A stretch of DNA of 13,596 nt, from NCBI GenBank assembly GCA_900617975.1, contig UZAE01001383.1, positions 1-13,596 on the forward strand, in the 5' to 3' direction. How positions within the stretch are numbered: the first letter of the stretch is position 1; every line of letters starts with the position of its first letter. A model generated the notes under the pieces. That model was not told the origin of the DNA, did not search any database, and was given only the letters and a program-made list of their open reading frames with translations. Below, piece after piece: positions 1 to 10,800 of this stretch. The translations under genes and the position numbers were made by a program. The DNA is from Rodentolepis nana (taxonomy: Eukaryota; Platyhelminthes; Cestoda; Cyclophyllidea; Hymenolepididae).

Positions 1-49
1 TACGTTGCCCAGGGTGCACCACGTGGAGGTAAGTCTATCGCACACCCCA
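1..49 (+). repeat. Dispersed repeat, copy 1 (cut by window start)
   Basis: Bases 1-49 match 2451-2499 at 47 of 49 positions (differences at 8 and 40) in the same orientation; similarity stops right after the shared CACACCCCA. The unit contains overlapping palindromes GGTGCACC (13-20) and CCACGTGG (19-26), the second carrying a CACGTG E-box core, then GTAAGT at 29-34. The window starts inside the repeat, so its full length and type are unknown. Confidence 0.85.
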
Positions 50-1868
50 GTTGGAGCCAAAATAAATGAATTGATTTTTTTTTAAATTTAATTCTCCAGA
101 AAGATCATAATTGAGTGATTATATACGCAAGTAATAGTGAAGGGAAGAAAGGTGACCGCAGGTTATACGAAAAGACAGGATATCAGAATATAGGCAAACT
201 TGCGACCAAATGGCTTAACGCTTATACCACGAGGCCTCATGTTTACATATTCAGGGGTTATAGTGTCGGATATGATATCAAAATAAAAGTAAACCTATTA
301 CTGATAATATGATAATATTATTAAACTTGCATTTGCTTGTTATATAATAAGTGATTTATATGACTTGAAGCATTAATGCGTAATCGGTATTACAACCACC
401 ACAGTAGTGGAAATTCAGTCTGATAGAGATCTGCAGACATAAATCGGTATCTCTCAGAAAAAGTTAACCCATTTTATGGTAGACTTAACATGCTTTTTTT
501 CATAGGGGCATTTCGATATAAAAACACATACGTCTTCCATGATTTACCATTGCCTTTACACTTCCATAGTCACTTTTGTCAATATTTCATGCCATGTCAA
601 TAACTTATTATTTTCTTAAACATCTAACTATCGGACTGCCATATGTTCTTCTAAAAAATTTTCATTTCTGAGATAACGAATTCAATAAAAGTAATAAAAT
701 ATATCGAATAAAATGGGAATAAAATGGCACATAATTCTCAACTGGAATACGGCAACTTAACTGTTTTAGGCAAACAATAACAACATTAGCGACTTATCAG
801 AGGTTGGATAATGTCTGTCGCTTCACGTGACCTGTACGATTAGACGGCTTTTGTTTATTTCTTTCAAAATTTTACCAGGTCTTTTCATTGGTATATGTGG
901 ACATTATAAAGTGGTAGTCGTCCCTTTATAAAAAAGTGGCAAAACTAATGCTGTTCGGTCAAATGAATGTATATCTAGAGCAAAAAATGTGCCAATGATT
1001 TTTCTAATAGTTCCTTCTAATAGAAAGTAGGTGCTACAAATGATTTCGTATATGAGATTTTTCATCCACCTTCGTTTTCTGTAAAGGTGTTTGAAATAGA
1101 ATAGGCACTAGAAACCTTTTCAATTATTACCTCTAAGGAACACTGATCTCATCGATAAAGCAAACTATAGCCCTCGATTCCATGAACCTTCGCATGCAGT
1201 TAGAAGTTCTACGCGCAACCACTTTTGCTAGTGTTCTAATAATGTGGGAATCTTGGAGACAGAAAATTGACAATGTTGATTGTATTGGCCATGGAAGGCA
1301 GGTCATGCAATGACTTGATCTAGAATTCTGATTAACTCTTCCTTACGCAAACGTCGGATAGCCTTTCTTTGTTGCTTCATGTTCTATTTACTAAGTCAAC
1401 GCGTGTTTTAGAATAAGAAAGATGTAGTCACTTCTCTAATGCCCAAAATGAAAAGTTTTTGCTCTTGAATCTTGTCCTAGAGGTTTCTAAAATGAATCTC
1501 CCGGAGGCTGTGCTGTGAGCTTAGTCATTAAATTAAACTATTTTGCTGTATATTGAGAGCCTTTTGATCATTTACTCTTTTGGATGGGCTTAAATGAAGA
1601 CTAACTCAAATAAGGTATCGATAAGTGTTGTTCTTACTTTAGCGGATAGTTTGAGAAGTCTTAAATTTGCTTTTAACTTTACAATAATTGTTATGCTATA
1701 TGGATTTTGCTGGTCAAAACATCTATCAAAGATCTATCCGTATTAATTTTGTGACCCAAGACCTACGAATTAGCTCAATTTTCCCTAATTCTGTTCATTT
1801 TGACGGATAGCCTATTAGCAAATGCTGTACCGTAAAAGTTGCTAAAACTGCTTCTTTTATGCTTTTAG
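1..1868 (+). other. Upstream intron (3' part) of the calcium sensor gene
   Basis: The stretch before the first visible exon ends in a pyrimidine-rich tract and an AG at 1867-1868, a normal acceptor. The exon opens partway into the protein (family position about 36), so this is the 3' part of an intron whose donor lies outside the window. I looked for the missing N-terminal segment (myristoylation Met-Gly, then a Trp-Tyr-x-Gly-Phe-Leu-like stretch) and did not find it here. Apart from the repeat copy at 1-49 the sequence is AT-rich and unremarkable. The short open frame at 115-312 matches no family I know. Confidence 0.75.
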
Positions 1869-2141
1869 CGAGATTGCCCTTCAGGTCAACTCAGCAAAAA
1901 GAAGTTTATTGAAGTCTACTCTGGATTCTTCCCAGATGGTAATGCGGAAGAATTTTGTACTCACGTATTCCGAACATTCGATAAAGACAACTCCGGGAAA
2001 ATTGACTTTAAGGAATTCCTGTTGGCTATTAATATCACTTCTGGTGGAAGGCCAAAGGAAAAGCTTGAGTGGGCCTACCAAATGTATGATATTGATGGGA
2101 ATGGAACCATCGAGCGAAGCGAGATGGTTGAAATCATTCGA
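1869..2141 (+). CDS. Neuronal calcium sensor (NCS/recoverin family) protein, internal exon
   Basis: This exon encodes 91 residues of an EF-hand calcium sensor, a family that couples Ca2+ changes to membrane and receptor targets. It opens with Asp-Cys-Pro-Ser-Gly (residues 2-6 of the visible part), the signature of the family's degenerate, non-binding first EF-hand. EF2 has a canonical loop at residues 38-49 ([12 protein letters not shown], bases 1980-2015). EF3 is also canonical at 74-85 ([12 protein letters not shown], bases 2088-2123). Between them is [10 protein letters not shown], close to the family's KLxWAFxxYD. The exon starts after AG at 1867-1868 and ends before GTGAGT at 2142; both boundaries are phase 0. 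An alternative acceptor at 1883-1884 would remove the DCPSG motif and is less likely. It joins the exon at 7103. Family membership is very secure; frequenin, neurocalcin or visinin-like assignment is not. Confidence 0.93.
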
Positions 2142-2153
2142 GTGAGTTTTAAT

Positions 2154-2173
2154 TTTATTTATTTATTTATTTA
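2154..2173. repeat. (TTTA)5 microsatellite
   Basis: Five perfect TTTA units begin 12 bases after the exon's splice donor. Confidence 0.9.
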
Positions 2174-2220
2174 GATCAAATGGCAGGCATTTTGATAGTT
2201 ATCATAAGCCCTTTAGTTGA

Positions 2221-2345
2221 CTTCAGGCTTCACAGAGAAGAAGGAACATCAAAGTGAAAAAAAGTCGAGAGGGGGAGGGGGAGGGGAACAGAAGAGTATT
2301 TCAAAGATGTTAAAGAGAGAGACACAAAGGTAGAGTGAAAAAAAT
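2221..2345. repeat. Purine-rich tract with G-runs
   Basis: The plus strand is strongly purine-biased here and includes G5-A-G5-A-G4 at 2271-2286 and GA-rich stretches to about 2345. It immediately precedes the dispersed repeat and may be part of that element. Confidence 0.6.
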
Positions 2346-2450
2346 GAGGTGAGTACTGTGGAAGTAGTCGAATATGACATACAGTGAGGTGGTGGTGTTT
2401 TGAAGTCGGAAGTCAACTACCGGAAAATAGACTTTTTTGCCGTATGAGTA

Positions 2451-2499
2451 TACGTTGACCAGGGTGCACCACGTGGAGGTAAGTCTATCACACACCCCA
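2451..2499 (+). repeat. Dispersed repeat, copy 2 (in intron)
   Basis: This is the second copy of the 49-bp unit, lying in the large intron about 310 bp after the donor. It has the same overlapping palindromes (2463-2470 and 2469-2476) and a GTAAGT at 2479-2484. The element probably continues leftward (the minus strand is open from 2495 to 2310), but with copy 1 truncated only the 49 bp can be shown to be repeated. A coding exon lies between the copies, so they are not the two LTRs of one retroelement. Confidence 0.85.
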
Positions 2500-4398
2500 T
2501 TTTAATTTCATAATATCCTATTTAGTCATGGATAACAGAAATATGAGAAAACAAATCTCGAATAAATGAACTAAGATTAAAATATGGAGTTCTAATTACG
2601 TGGGATTTACTTACGCCCACAAGTTTTGTTTTATCATAATTTGTATCCCACGGTGTGGCAAAAAATGCATATGTTATTGTGAGACAGCAACTGAAATTGG
2701 TTAATAGTAGGCTAAATAATGGTAAATATGGATCAAAATTCTATTGAGAGTAAGGTCAAAGTAACATCGGTCATACATCGTTTGATCTTGGTATAGGAGT
2801 TTTAGGGTATTCTCTTACCTTCCAAGGTCCAATTTTCACGATTTGTTCACCGGATTATAGAAAATATTTGTCAACAGTCATTTCACATTTCGGATTTCAT
2901 TATTTTCAGCTAGATTATTGAGCAGGTACTTGTCCATTATGATTGCATAATGCCAAATCATTACTTTTTATAATTTCTGTATGATTATTTCTGGACTACA
3001 TGGCATATTGTGACTCTCTTCATCTACTGTCATCTTGGTTTTAGCTATCGGCCATGTTTTAGTTCTACTCATGGCTTTGGAAATATTCAATATTACTTCA
3101 TGTCACCTTCATTTAGGGTGAATTATTGTTCCATATTTAATAACTTCTATTTAAATGAACTTGATTTAAGGCACCTCTCTTGTTGTGGCGAATTTCTGAA
3201 CTTCCTGAAGTCTGCGAAATTATTATGCATTATGAATTCAATTATTTGTCTCTTTTGCCGTAAAATTGACGAGATATTCCTTTATCTTGAGCACTTCATT
3301 AATCCGAGTTTTATCAGTAGTGATAAAATGATAAAATTCTATTCAAATCGGCTAGAAATATCGGCAAATCTTGTCAAAATTTTCATCTGAATGTTGTCTT
3401 TATTAGTACAATATCCTAAAGGCTTGCAAGGAATTCGGAAATGGTTTGTCCATATATTCTACTGGTTATTTTTCTCAAAACTTATTGGATCGATTTATGA
3501 ATAGGAAATAAATTTGAATTATACAGAGTGGAGATATCTTGATGTCGTCCTTTCTTAGGCATAGCTGCTCCAATCACCAGATGTGTGCAAATAAGTGTTG
3601 AGAAAGTGATCTCTTGAAATTAGTTGTATCTATTGTCTATATTGAAATCGCCTAGAAAAACAGCACACACTTCTGAATGAGCTTTATATCACCGTTTCTA
3701 ACAAGCAATCATCTCGCAAACAGGCAAATAATTTTAACCGTTAGATATTAAGGCGAATTGAAACAGCTTTTTTTCTGAAATGAGTGTTTTATCTTTCATG
3801 TCGTTTAAACCTAATCTCGGTACGCAGGAGCATCTATAAAAGTTTCAATCCATGGGTACGTGGTACATCAAGTGGCCTATTCAGAAACTTCAGGTTTCTG
3901 ATCGAAATGTTTAGCCTTCACTTCATATTCCAGAAGGTTTGCTTTGTGGAACTTCAATATTCACTCAGTCCAGGCTATATTTTTAGGTGAATTTTTTCAA
4001 TTTAGATTAATCAATAGAGGAGTTAGATATTTTACGGTATAATACTTTATTTTAACAAAATATGTTTGAATATTTTATTAATTGATTATCAATTTTTTTA
4101 ACGAAATTATTTCACTGTTTGCTTATGAAAACATTTTGGCATATCTCGCCATCAAAATGCTACTTAATCTATTTGGTACTTTAAAAACTTCGTATGTATG
4201 AATGACAAGAGTTTTATCATTGAATGAGACGAATACGCCTACCGCTTTGGAAAAGGTAATTGAATTGTGTTAAAAATGGTTGCATTCTATTGTGTCTTGC
4301 GCCGCCTAGTTACATGCCTGCTTCTGATTAAATTACCGCTTTGTCTCGAGGGGATATGAAATCGACTTAATCTGTGTGTATTCGCTTTTGGATTTCGT

Positions 4399-4417
4399 CC
4401 CCCCCCACCCCACCCCC
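4399..4417 (-). repeat. C-rich tract, potential G-quadruplex on minus strand
   Basis: The plus strand reads C8-A-C4-A-C5. The minus strand therefore has G5-T-G4-T-G8; the G8 run can supply two G-triplets, which gives the four runs needed for a canonical quadruplex. It lies mid-intron in AT-rich surroundings. Confidence 0.6.
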
Positions 4418-7102
4418 TTGAAAACTTGCAGAGGTTTTATTTTGCTATTTAACTAAAAGTTCTTCGTTCCATCTGTAAGCACTTTTTACACTTGCAAGCA
4501 TGGGAATTCGTTTTTTTTGCACCATTTCAAGAAATTGCAAATTTGATTTTAAATTGATAAAGAGCTTTTGAAATTGTTTGTCGTCTTTTTTTTAAAGCGT
4601 ATCTCTTGGGGTCGTCTGCTGCTAAGTTTTGGTTGAAATTTGATTTGACTTATATCTGCTAAAATGTTCAGTTGAAACGAGTTATTGTTTCCTAAGCTCT
4701 TGCCTCGCGTTTGACTAACTACCCAGAGATCTTATGAAATATTTGTTCAAAAAAGAACATTTATATAAAGATGCTCTATTTCTCCGTCTAAATAAGGCAA
4801 TTATTGTGAAATAGTCAATAACTCTAATTAGCATAAGAGATAACAGTGAACCATCTGTTGGAATGGTAAACATATTGGACTAAATGATTCTACTTCACTT
4901 AGGGAACGGATTAGTTAAGTGGAAAGAGTAAAAGAGGTTGGTATTTTATCGCAAAAAAAGATGAAGCCTACTTATTGCCATTATCGACATCAAGATAAAA
5001 AATGTTTCCATATTTTATTGTGAAAAGTAATTGATATTGATTAACAGAAAATTTAGCAAATAATAACGTAGAGAAAATAAAGAGATACCGAAAAGGAGGA
5101 CATGTTATCGAAGTGTCTGGCTCCGATTGAATTGCTTTCATTCGGGTTGGACAAAATTTACAAACAAGCGTCTCGCGTTCCATGGATTTTCCCTTGAAAA
5201 TCGAACTCCTTTTTAATCAGGAACGTTCGAAGTTTTAAATTCGAAACGTTTTGATTTGCAATGTGTTTTTAAGAAATGCCGAAATGTGATCGTTCGGTAA
5301 GCTTTTACCCAGAGACAACATTTTGCATTGAGTAATGGCAAAGAAATATTCACAAACTCCTGCATTATATCAAGTAGTTGAAATTAGAATATATATGAAA
5401 TCAAATACAATCGAGCACTAATCTTTGAAAAGAGGATTTTTTAAATTAAATAATGGCTTAATTCCGGTTGAAGGTGGAATTTCCTGTTTTCACAATTTAT
5501 AATCATTTTTTTGAAAAAAATTATTTGTAACTCAAGTTATTAATAGATTCCATAAATTATTTTTAGTGTACTGGCTGTTTATATTAATAAATAAATCAAA
5601 ATATCATTGCTTTAATGCGATAAATACCTGTTTTGTGTGGATTTAAAAATAGACCAGAATTGTTGCAGTATTTGTTAGCACGCATTCTCTCATACAAAAC
5701 AATAACACATTATTGCCATTTTTGCTTAAATTTTTTTGCAAATGCAAATGTGCTTCTAGTTTTAGGTACGTTCATCTTAAAAGCAGATCAAATATTTCGA
5801 GTTTTTAAATTAGAGAGAATTTGCTAGGTTAACTTTTCCTAAGCACTTAAGAAAGCCTTATATTTTTAGTAAAAATAACTTTTAAAAAAATGCTAGGTGA
5901 CTGCCAAAAAGAGGGTTGTGCCTTTGTGAATATTAAGATGAGGAAATGTCAAAATGATCATTGAATCGTAAATAGTAAGATTTTTTATGGGAATATAAGT
6001 AAGTTATTCAGAGTAAAACAGCAGGAACTTTGAATTGAGACCTCAAAATGCCAAAAGTGGTTTATTAAGCTCAGCCAGATTGCTTTGTGACTTATGAACT
6101 TTCAAAGGAAACTTTTTTTCCTAATTTATAGAATAAGGTACAAAGGTTGTGCACATTGATTCTTTCCCTTAATACGATATTATTTTCATAATTTCAGTGT
6201 CTATGAAATATCTAAATTTCTTTTGAATTGACAAAAATGCATGAACTCAACCTGTGAATCTAATCTCCTGATATGTAATTAAAATATCTCCGCTTATTCA
6301 CAAATGCAGTTCACATTAAAGGGTTCATTTAAGTAAATTTTGGATATAATGTCGGACATGCTTAGACAAAACATGCCTTGGAATCGTGTTGAATTAGCCC
6401 TAGTCATGACTTTCGTCAAAATGAAGTTGAAGGAGACATTTGCCTTTAAATTATCAAGGCACAATTCAGATTTAGATTGCTAGTTTAGATGAAAAAGCCA
6501 CATTTGGTAAGCTTGTCACGAAATTGGGTGGATAAAGGGAAATATTAATGTCGCCGAAAAAAAATGGAATTTCTTTCAACTAGTTTTGAGAAATATATAA
6601 TCTTTATAAAAGAGTTTTCTTTCATAAGAGTCACATGGGGGCATAATTAACATAAGGATTAAAGTTATTATGGATACACCTTTGAATATATTTTGCCATT
6701 CAATTTATCTGATACTTTTAACTGTAGTAGGTCACGTGAAAATTTAAATAATTCGGCAATGCGGAAAATGAAGTAACATCCAAGAATTTTACAAAATTTA
6801 TTGTTCTCGTTCAGTTTTACATTGAGGTTTTAGTACTCTTTTACATCTTCAATCACCACTTTGCGTTCTGTGATTCTAAAATATCAAATTTTAATACCCT
6901 TTCCTGCCTTTTCTGAGTGTGTTCGTGCACAAAACGAAGATCACTTAGCTGGTTGGTTGGTTTCGCATTTCTTATGTATTCACTCCCACCAATAACAATG
7001 CCTATACCAAAATGGTGCAAGCTAACACGATTCCATCACTCCTGCGAACACTTTCGATTAGCGATTTTGATTCATTAATTCTATTAACCTAAAATATTTC
7101 AG

Positions 7103-7291
7103 GCAATTTATTCCATGCTGGGTGCGGATGGATCCTCGGCAGAACTGAGTCCTGAAGCTCGAACAGAGGAAATATTTGACAAAATGGATGAAAACCGAGA
7201 CGGTGTCTTAACTCGAGATGAATTCATGAACGGATGTCTCTCCGACCAATATCTACTTTCCATGCTACTTGCCGATGAACCCGTAGAATAA
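7103..7291 (+). CDS. Neuronal calcium sensor (NCS/recoverin family) protein, terminal exon
   Basis: This terminal exon encodes 62 residues and ends in TAA at 7289-7291. It completes the EF3 exit helix (AIYSMLG, matching the family's AIYxM) and then a linker ending SPEARTEEIFDKMD, which corresponds to the usual TPEKRxDKIFxxMD. EF4 has a canonical 12-residue loop at visible residues 120-131 (DENRDGVLTRDE, bases 7187-7222) with acidic or Asn ligands at 1, 3 and 5, Gly at 6 and Glu at 12. So EF2, EF3 and EF4 all look able to bind Ca2+. The tail, QYLLSMLLADEPVE, keeps the hydrophobic C-terminal helix but differs from vertebrate and insect relatives. With about 35 missing N-terminal residues the protein would be about 190 residues, the family norm. 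No frameshift or internal stop is seen, so the gene looks functional. Confidence 0.93.
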   Translation, partial: AIYSMLGADGSSAELSPEARTEEIFDKMDENRDGVLTRDEFMNGCLSDQYLLSMLLADEPVE

Positions 7292-7685
7292 TTTGATACT
7301 TTAACTTTTGATCCTTAACCCCTAACTTTACATATATATTTCTCGTTTGCTTGACGAAGAATCTCTCTTTCCTCGTTTAAATCTCATCCCTAATTTCCTA
7401 TCAAGGTATTTCGCATGCGAAGAAAATATACTCTAAGATTTGACCAAAATAGAAACTCTAAAATGAGAAGCGCTCAATAGGAGGAGAGAAATAACCAATC
7501 AAACAAAAATATATTTCCTTTAAAATATACTTCTTTTAAGCCTTCTTCTCCCTCTCTTTTTCTTCCGCAAATTGAAAGCATTTTGTTCCTACCCTTTTGA
7601 TTACAAAGATGCCATTCTCTATTTATGTTTGTGCGTGTAAATAATGTGCGATGACATGGGAGTCAAAAGGCTCGTATTCCTCTTT

Positions 7686-7754
7686 CCTCCTCCTCCACCA
7701 CCTCCTCCTCCTATGGTCTGCTGTTCCTCATTCACCTTTTCTCTCTCTCTCTCC
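7686..7754. repeat. CCT/CCA trinucleotide and CT dinucleotide repeats in 3'UTR
   Basis: Nine CCT or CCA triplets fill 7686-7712, and a perfect CT run lies at 7741-7752. Both are pyrimidine-only or nearly so on the transcript strand and could bind poly-pyrimidine proteins. The Gly run they give on the minus strand is only a reading of this repeat. Confidence 0.8.
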
Positions 7755-7805
7755 TCAAATTCCTTGTTTTCTGATAATTCTACTTCTATTGAGTCATCAT
7801 TATGA

Positions 7806-7811
7806 ATTAAA
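7806..7811 (+). promoter_or_regulatory. Candidate polyadenylation signal ATTAAA
   Basis: ATTAAA is the commonest variant of AATAAA. It lies 515 bases after the stop, and a GT-rich stretch (CTGTGTGATT, near 7853) about 40 bases downstream could be the cleavage-stimulating element. Cleavage would then be near 7825-7840. An AATAAA at 8702 is a weaker, more distal alternative. Confidence 0.45.
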
Positions 7812-7831
7812 ACAATAATGGACAGCAACAA

Positions 7832-10800
7832 ATTATGCGAAATATACTTTCACTGTGTGATTCACTGAACATTCATTAATTATTTAAATAGGGGCGGGTT
7901 TATGCATCAGGTACTATTAGATTAGTCTTGATGTTTGACAAAAAATACTCAAATCACAATGGTAAAGAACTCAGTGTAATTAAAAGTAAACACTTTACGT
8001 TCGCGTTGATAACTCCAAGTTAACTTAATTATATATAAATTCGAGAATAATAATAATGTATTTGTAAGGAACCTAATTTTCAACAAAGTGGCAAAATCAT
8101 AGTCCAGTGTTCCAAGGTTTTTGGTTAAGTTACATGACTCTTCCTTCCCTACTTCGCTCAATCGTTTATAGTTTTGAAATATTCTTAAAATCAAACTACT
8201 TGTACGAGCTACGGATTCTAAAATAGCTTCAGTCTCCCAGTCCCTCCTCAATTTAATTTAATCGTCATAAGAAGATGAGGTTATCTGAGGTCAGAATTAA
8301 TAAGCATCACCCTTAGATAAACGTGTCCTTTTTTCATTTCCATATTTTAACATAATTACAAGTTCTAGAGCACGTGGTTATGAGATGGATTAACGGCACG
8401 ACGTGTGTTGAGTTGAATTTGTTGGGAGATGAACGGTGATCGGTGTAATGTAAGTTACTAATATTTGAAGTGCGTAGATGGAGCCACTTAAATAATTCAT
8501 CAAAAGTACATCTCGCATATATTTTTGTCCAAAACATTTTGCTGAAGTGAGCATAAAACAACTTATTAATATAATGTATCTTAAGAAATGCTATTCAAAT
8601 ATGACTAGTTTTTAGATATTTAATTGTGCTTTAAATTACTATTCCAAACTCTGGGAATCCGACAAATTAATAATAAAAAGTAACAGAATAGCCAAAATAT
8701 CAATAAAACTTAAAATCTAACTAATTGCTTTAGTGACTACTTCTATCTCAGTTTAATATAAATCTACAGTAGGAGTGATTGACAAAATATTTTTTTCATT
8801 CACAGGATAATCATATATTTAGTCTCTTTTACTAAAGGATAGCTTTTATTCTTGAGACCAAGACCGCTGTATAACATCAAAAGCCGTTATGGCACTCAAA
8901 CTCTTACGAGATGTTTCGTGACATGTATTATTAAAAATAAATATGCAGATTGCAATTGCACCTGAGTGACAGAAAAATCGATATTTAGTAATGAAGACAA
9001 AATTAGGTGGGGATGTATTGCGTTGGCCTAACTTTGATGAAGTTTCCCCGACTTCTAAGAGTGTTTCGTTTAATCAAATTCGAATAATGAAGGTTGGATA
9101 TTGATTAGTTGGGATATCTCGATCACAAAATCAAAATCTTCACTCTAATTCATTTACATATACTATTCTAGGATCAGATAAGACCATTTGAGGCATTTTT
9201 TAATCTAGTTTAATAATGTTTCAAATACTTAGCAGAATTCTAAAGACATTTAACTCAAATATGGAGCGATTTTAGGGGATTTAGTGGCTTTGCTACCCAC
9301 ACATTATTTCTAATTCTCCACTAAACAAATGTTCTTATTTAATGAACTATTGAAGGAAACCCATATCTAGGTGTAATCACAAAATTCCACCTTATTTATG
9401 GGAATGGAAATCAACCATGACACAAGGAAAAGATTTAGAAGATCTCGGTAATTATTCAATGACATCACAATCTTCTCTTTTCTTCCGTAATTCAGAAACG
9501 CTCATTTATTCCCAAATTCAAACGTGTGAGAATTTATACCCTGATGTCGTATCATTCAAACTTTGTAATTTAGGCCACAGAATCATGCATGAGATCAAAT
9601 CCATTATATTCAAAGTTTTTTCGCAATTCATCAATTCTCTGCAGTTTATTTACCTATTTTTCGATTAAGTGTGAGTGGATTACCATATATGCTACCCTTA
9701 TAATGTTCATTTCCATGGTGGTGATGAACACATTATTGATCTTCAATGATCTTCGGTCATATTTGCAATTTCATTTGTAATACCACTTTTGAACTTCAAG
9801 CAGTGAGAAAATTTCTTTTGTTTCTTATGTCTACTTACTCATATTATTATTTAATCAGGTCCCGGTAATTACTTTAACTCAAGAAAAGAAGGCCGAGAGT
9901 AGTCTGGCGGGATTTGTCAAGCAAGCAGACAGTTGAGAATGAGGAAGTTATTTATATCATTAAAACTTGGGTTGCTACTGGAATTGGAAATTTAGTATAA
10001 TAAAATAGAACTGGATAGTGAACAAACAAATTGATGAATACTGCAATTTCATCATCTATGAAAGAGCATCTACTTGTCTGAAAGTTGACCATCAAAATAT
10101 GCTACACTTATGATCTCTCAAATTAGTTGAAATGGCATGGATATCGTGTAGCTTTTTACAATTGCGTTTTAGCTGTCTTTATAGAAAGGGAATGCAACTA
10201 ACTTAGTTACTCGATAAAGTAAGACATTAGCGTTGAATAATGAGCGAGTTTGATGCATTGATCGTTTCTATTTGCAAGCAAATCTCCTATGCAGAATTTC
10301 ACTAAAAGTAAAACAACTTTCAATTTTTAATCTGCATCAATAAGTTTGCTCTAATCTACTTAACCTTACAAACGTGAGTGCAGAGAGGGCGAACGATTTT
10401 ATTGTCATAAAAATCTTATTGTTCTGCATTTTGATATCGATAACTGCCAAATTTCTAAGTATTGAAGTGACACTTATCCTATTGTGTCGTTCGCTTGAAT
10501 GGATGTGTTCACCTTCGCGTCTTAAATTTATGACGCATAAAATTTCCCAGAAATTCCTTTTTCTTTTCATTTTATTGACTGTAAAAACCATATTGGCAAG
10601 ACCCTAAAAATGCAACTTCGTGGACTTCAGTTGAATAGGTGTTTTTAGGCTCTTCAGAATATTTCAACCTTGAGAGAAATGAGGCATGCGGTATGACAGA
10701 ATGGGGTGGTTTGACGTGTAAACTTCTCCAATTCATGATAAATAACTCAGTGTGGAAGCATCCCATAGGCGAAAGAAAACGCCAATCTTGCAATTACTGT

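Larger units (their letters stand above)
2142..7102 (+). other. 4,961-bp phase-0 intron of the calcium sensor gene
   Basis: The intron has a strong donor GTGAGT (2142-2147) and an acceptor ending TTTCAG (7097-7102) after an AT- and T-rich tract. Near its 5' end it holds a TTTA microsatellite, a purine-rich tract and a copy of the 49-bp dispersed repeat. Further in, around 4399, is a C-rich tract. The rest is AT-rich with no recognised gene, RNA or mobile-element ORF. The longest open frame, at 3010-3390 (126 codons), opens with GTG, is hydrophobic and cysteine-rich, resembles no family I know, and is of a size expected by chance. Confidence 0.85.
7292..7830 (+). other. Probable 3'UTR of the calcium sensor gene
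   Basis: The sequence after the stop is T/C-rich and contains a CCT repeat and a CT repeat. The first canonical-type polyadenylation hexamer after the stop is ATTAAA at 7806-7811; I found no AATAAA before it. The end position is inferred from that hexamer, not observed. Confidence 0.5.

Noticed and set aside
1883..1884. Alternative acceptor AG for the first visible exon
   Set aside because: Using it would delete the conserved Asp-Cys-Pro-Ser-Gly motif; the AG at 1867-1868 keeps it in frame after a T-rich tract.
1909..2145. 78-codon plus-strand open frame over the first exon
   Set aside because: It is a shifted frame of the calcium sensor exon, whose own frame gives a near-perfect EF-hand sequence. 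The minus-strand frame at 1881-2081 is rejected for the same reason.
1..2499. The repeat pair as LTRs of one retrotransposon
   Set aside because: The intervening 2.4 kb contains a genuine calcium sensor exon and no reverse transcriptase or gag-like sequence.
3010..3390. 126-codon open frame in the intron
   Set aside because: It starts at GTG rather than ATG, has no recognisable domain, and a frame of this length is plausible by chance in about 13.6 kb read in six frames.
7619..7831. Minus-strand frame with a run of nine glycines
   Set aside because: The glycine run is just the reverse reading of the CCT/CCA repeat in the 3'UTR.
7949..8251. 100-codon minus-strand frame
   Set aside because: It begins with TTG, is AT-rich and hydrophobic at its end, and shows no family resemblance or splice context.
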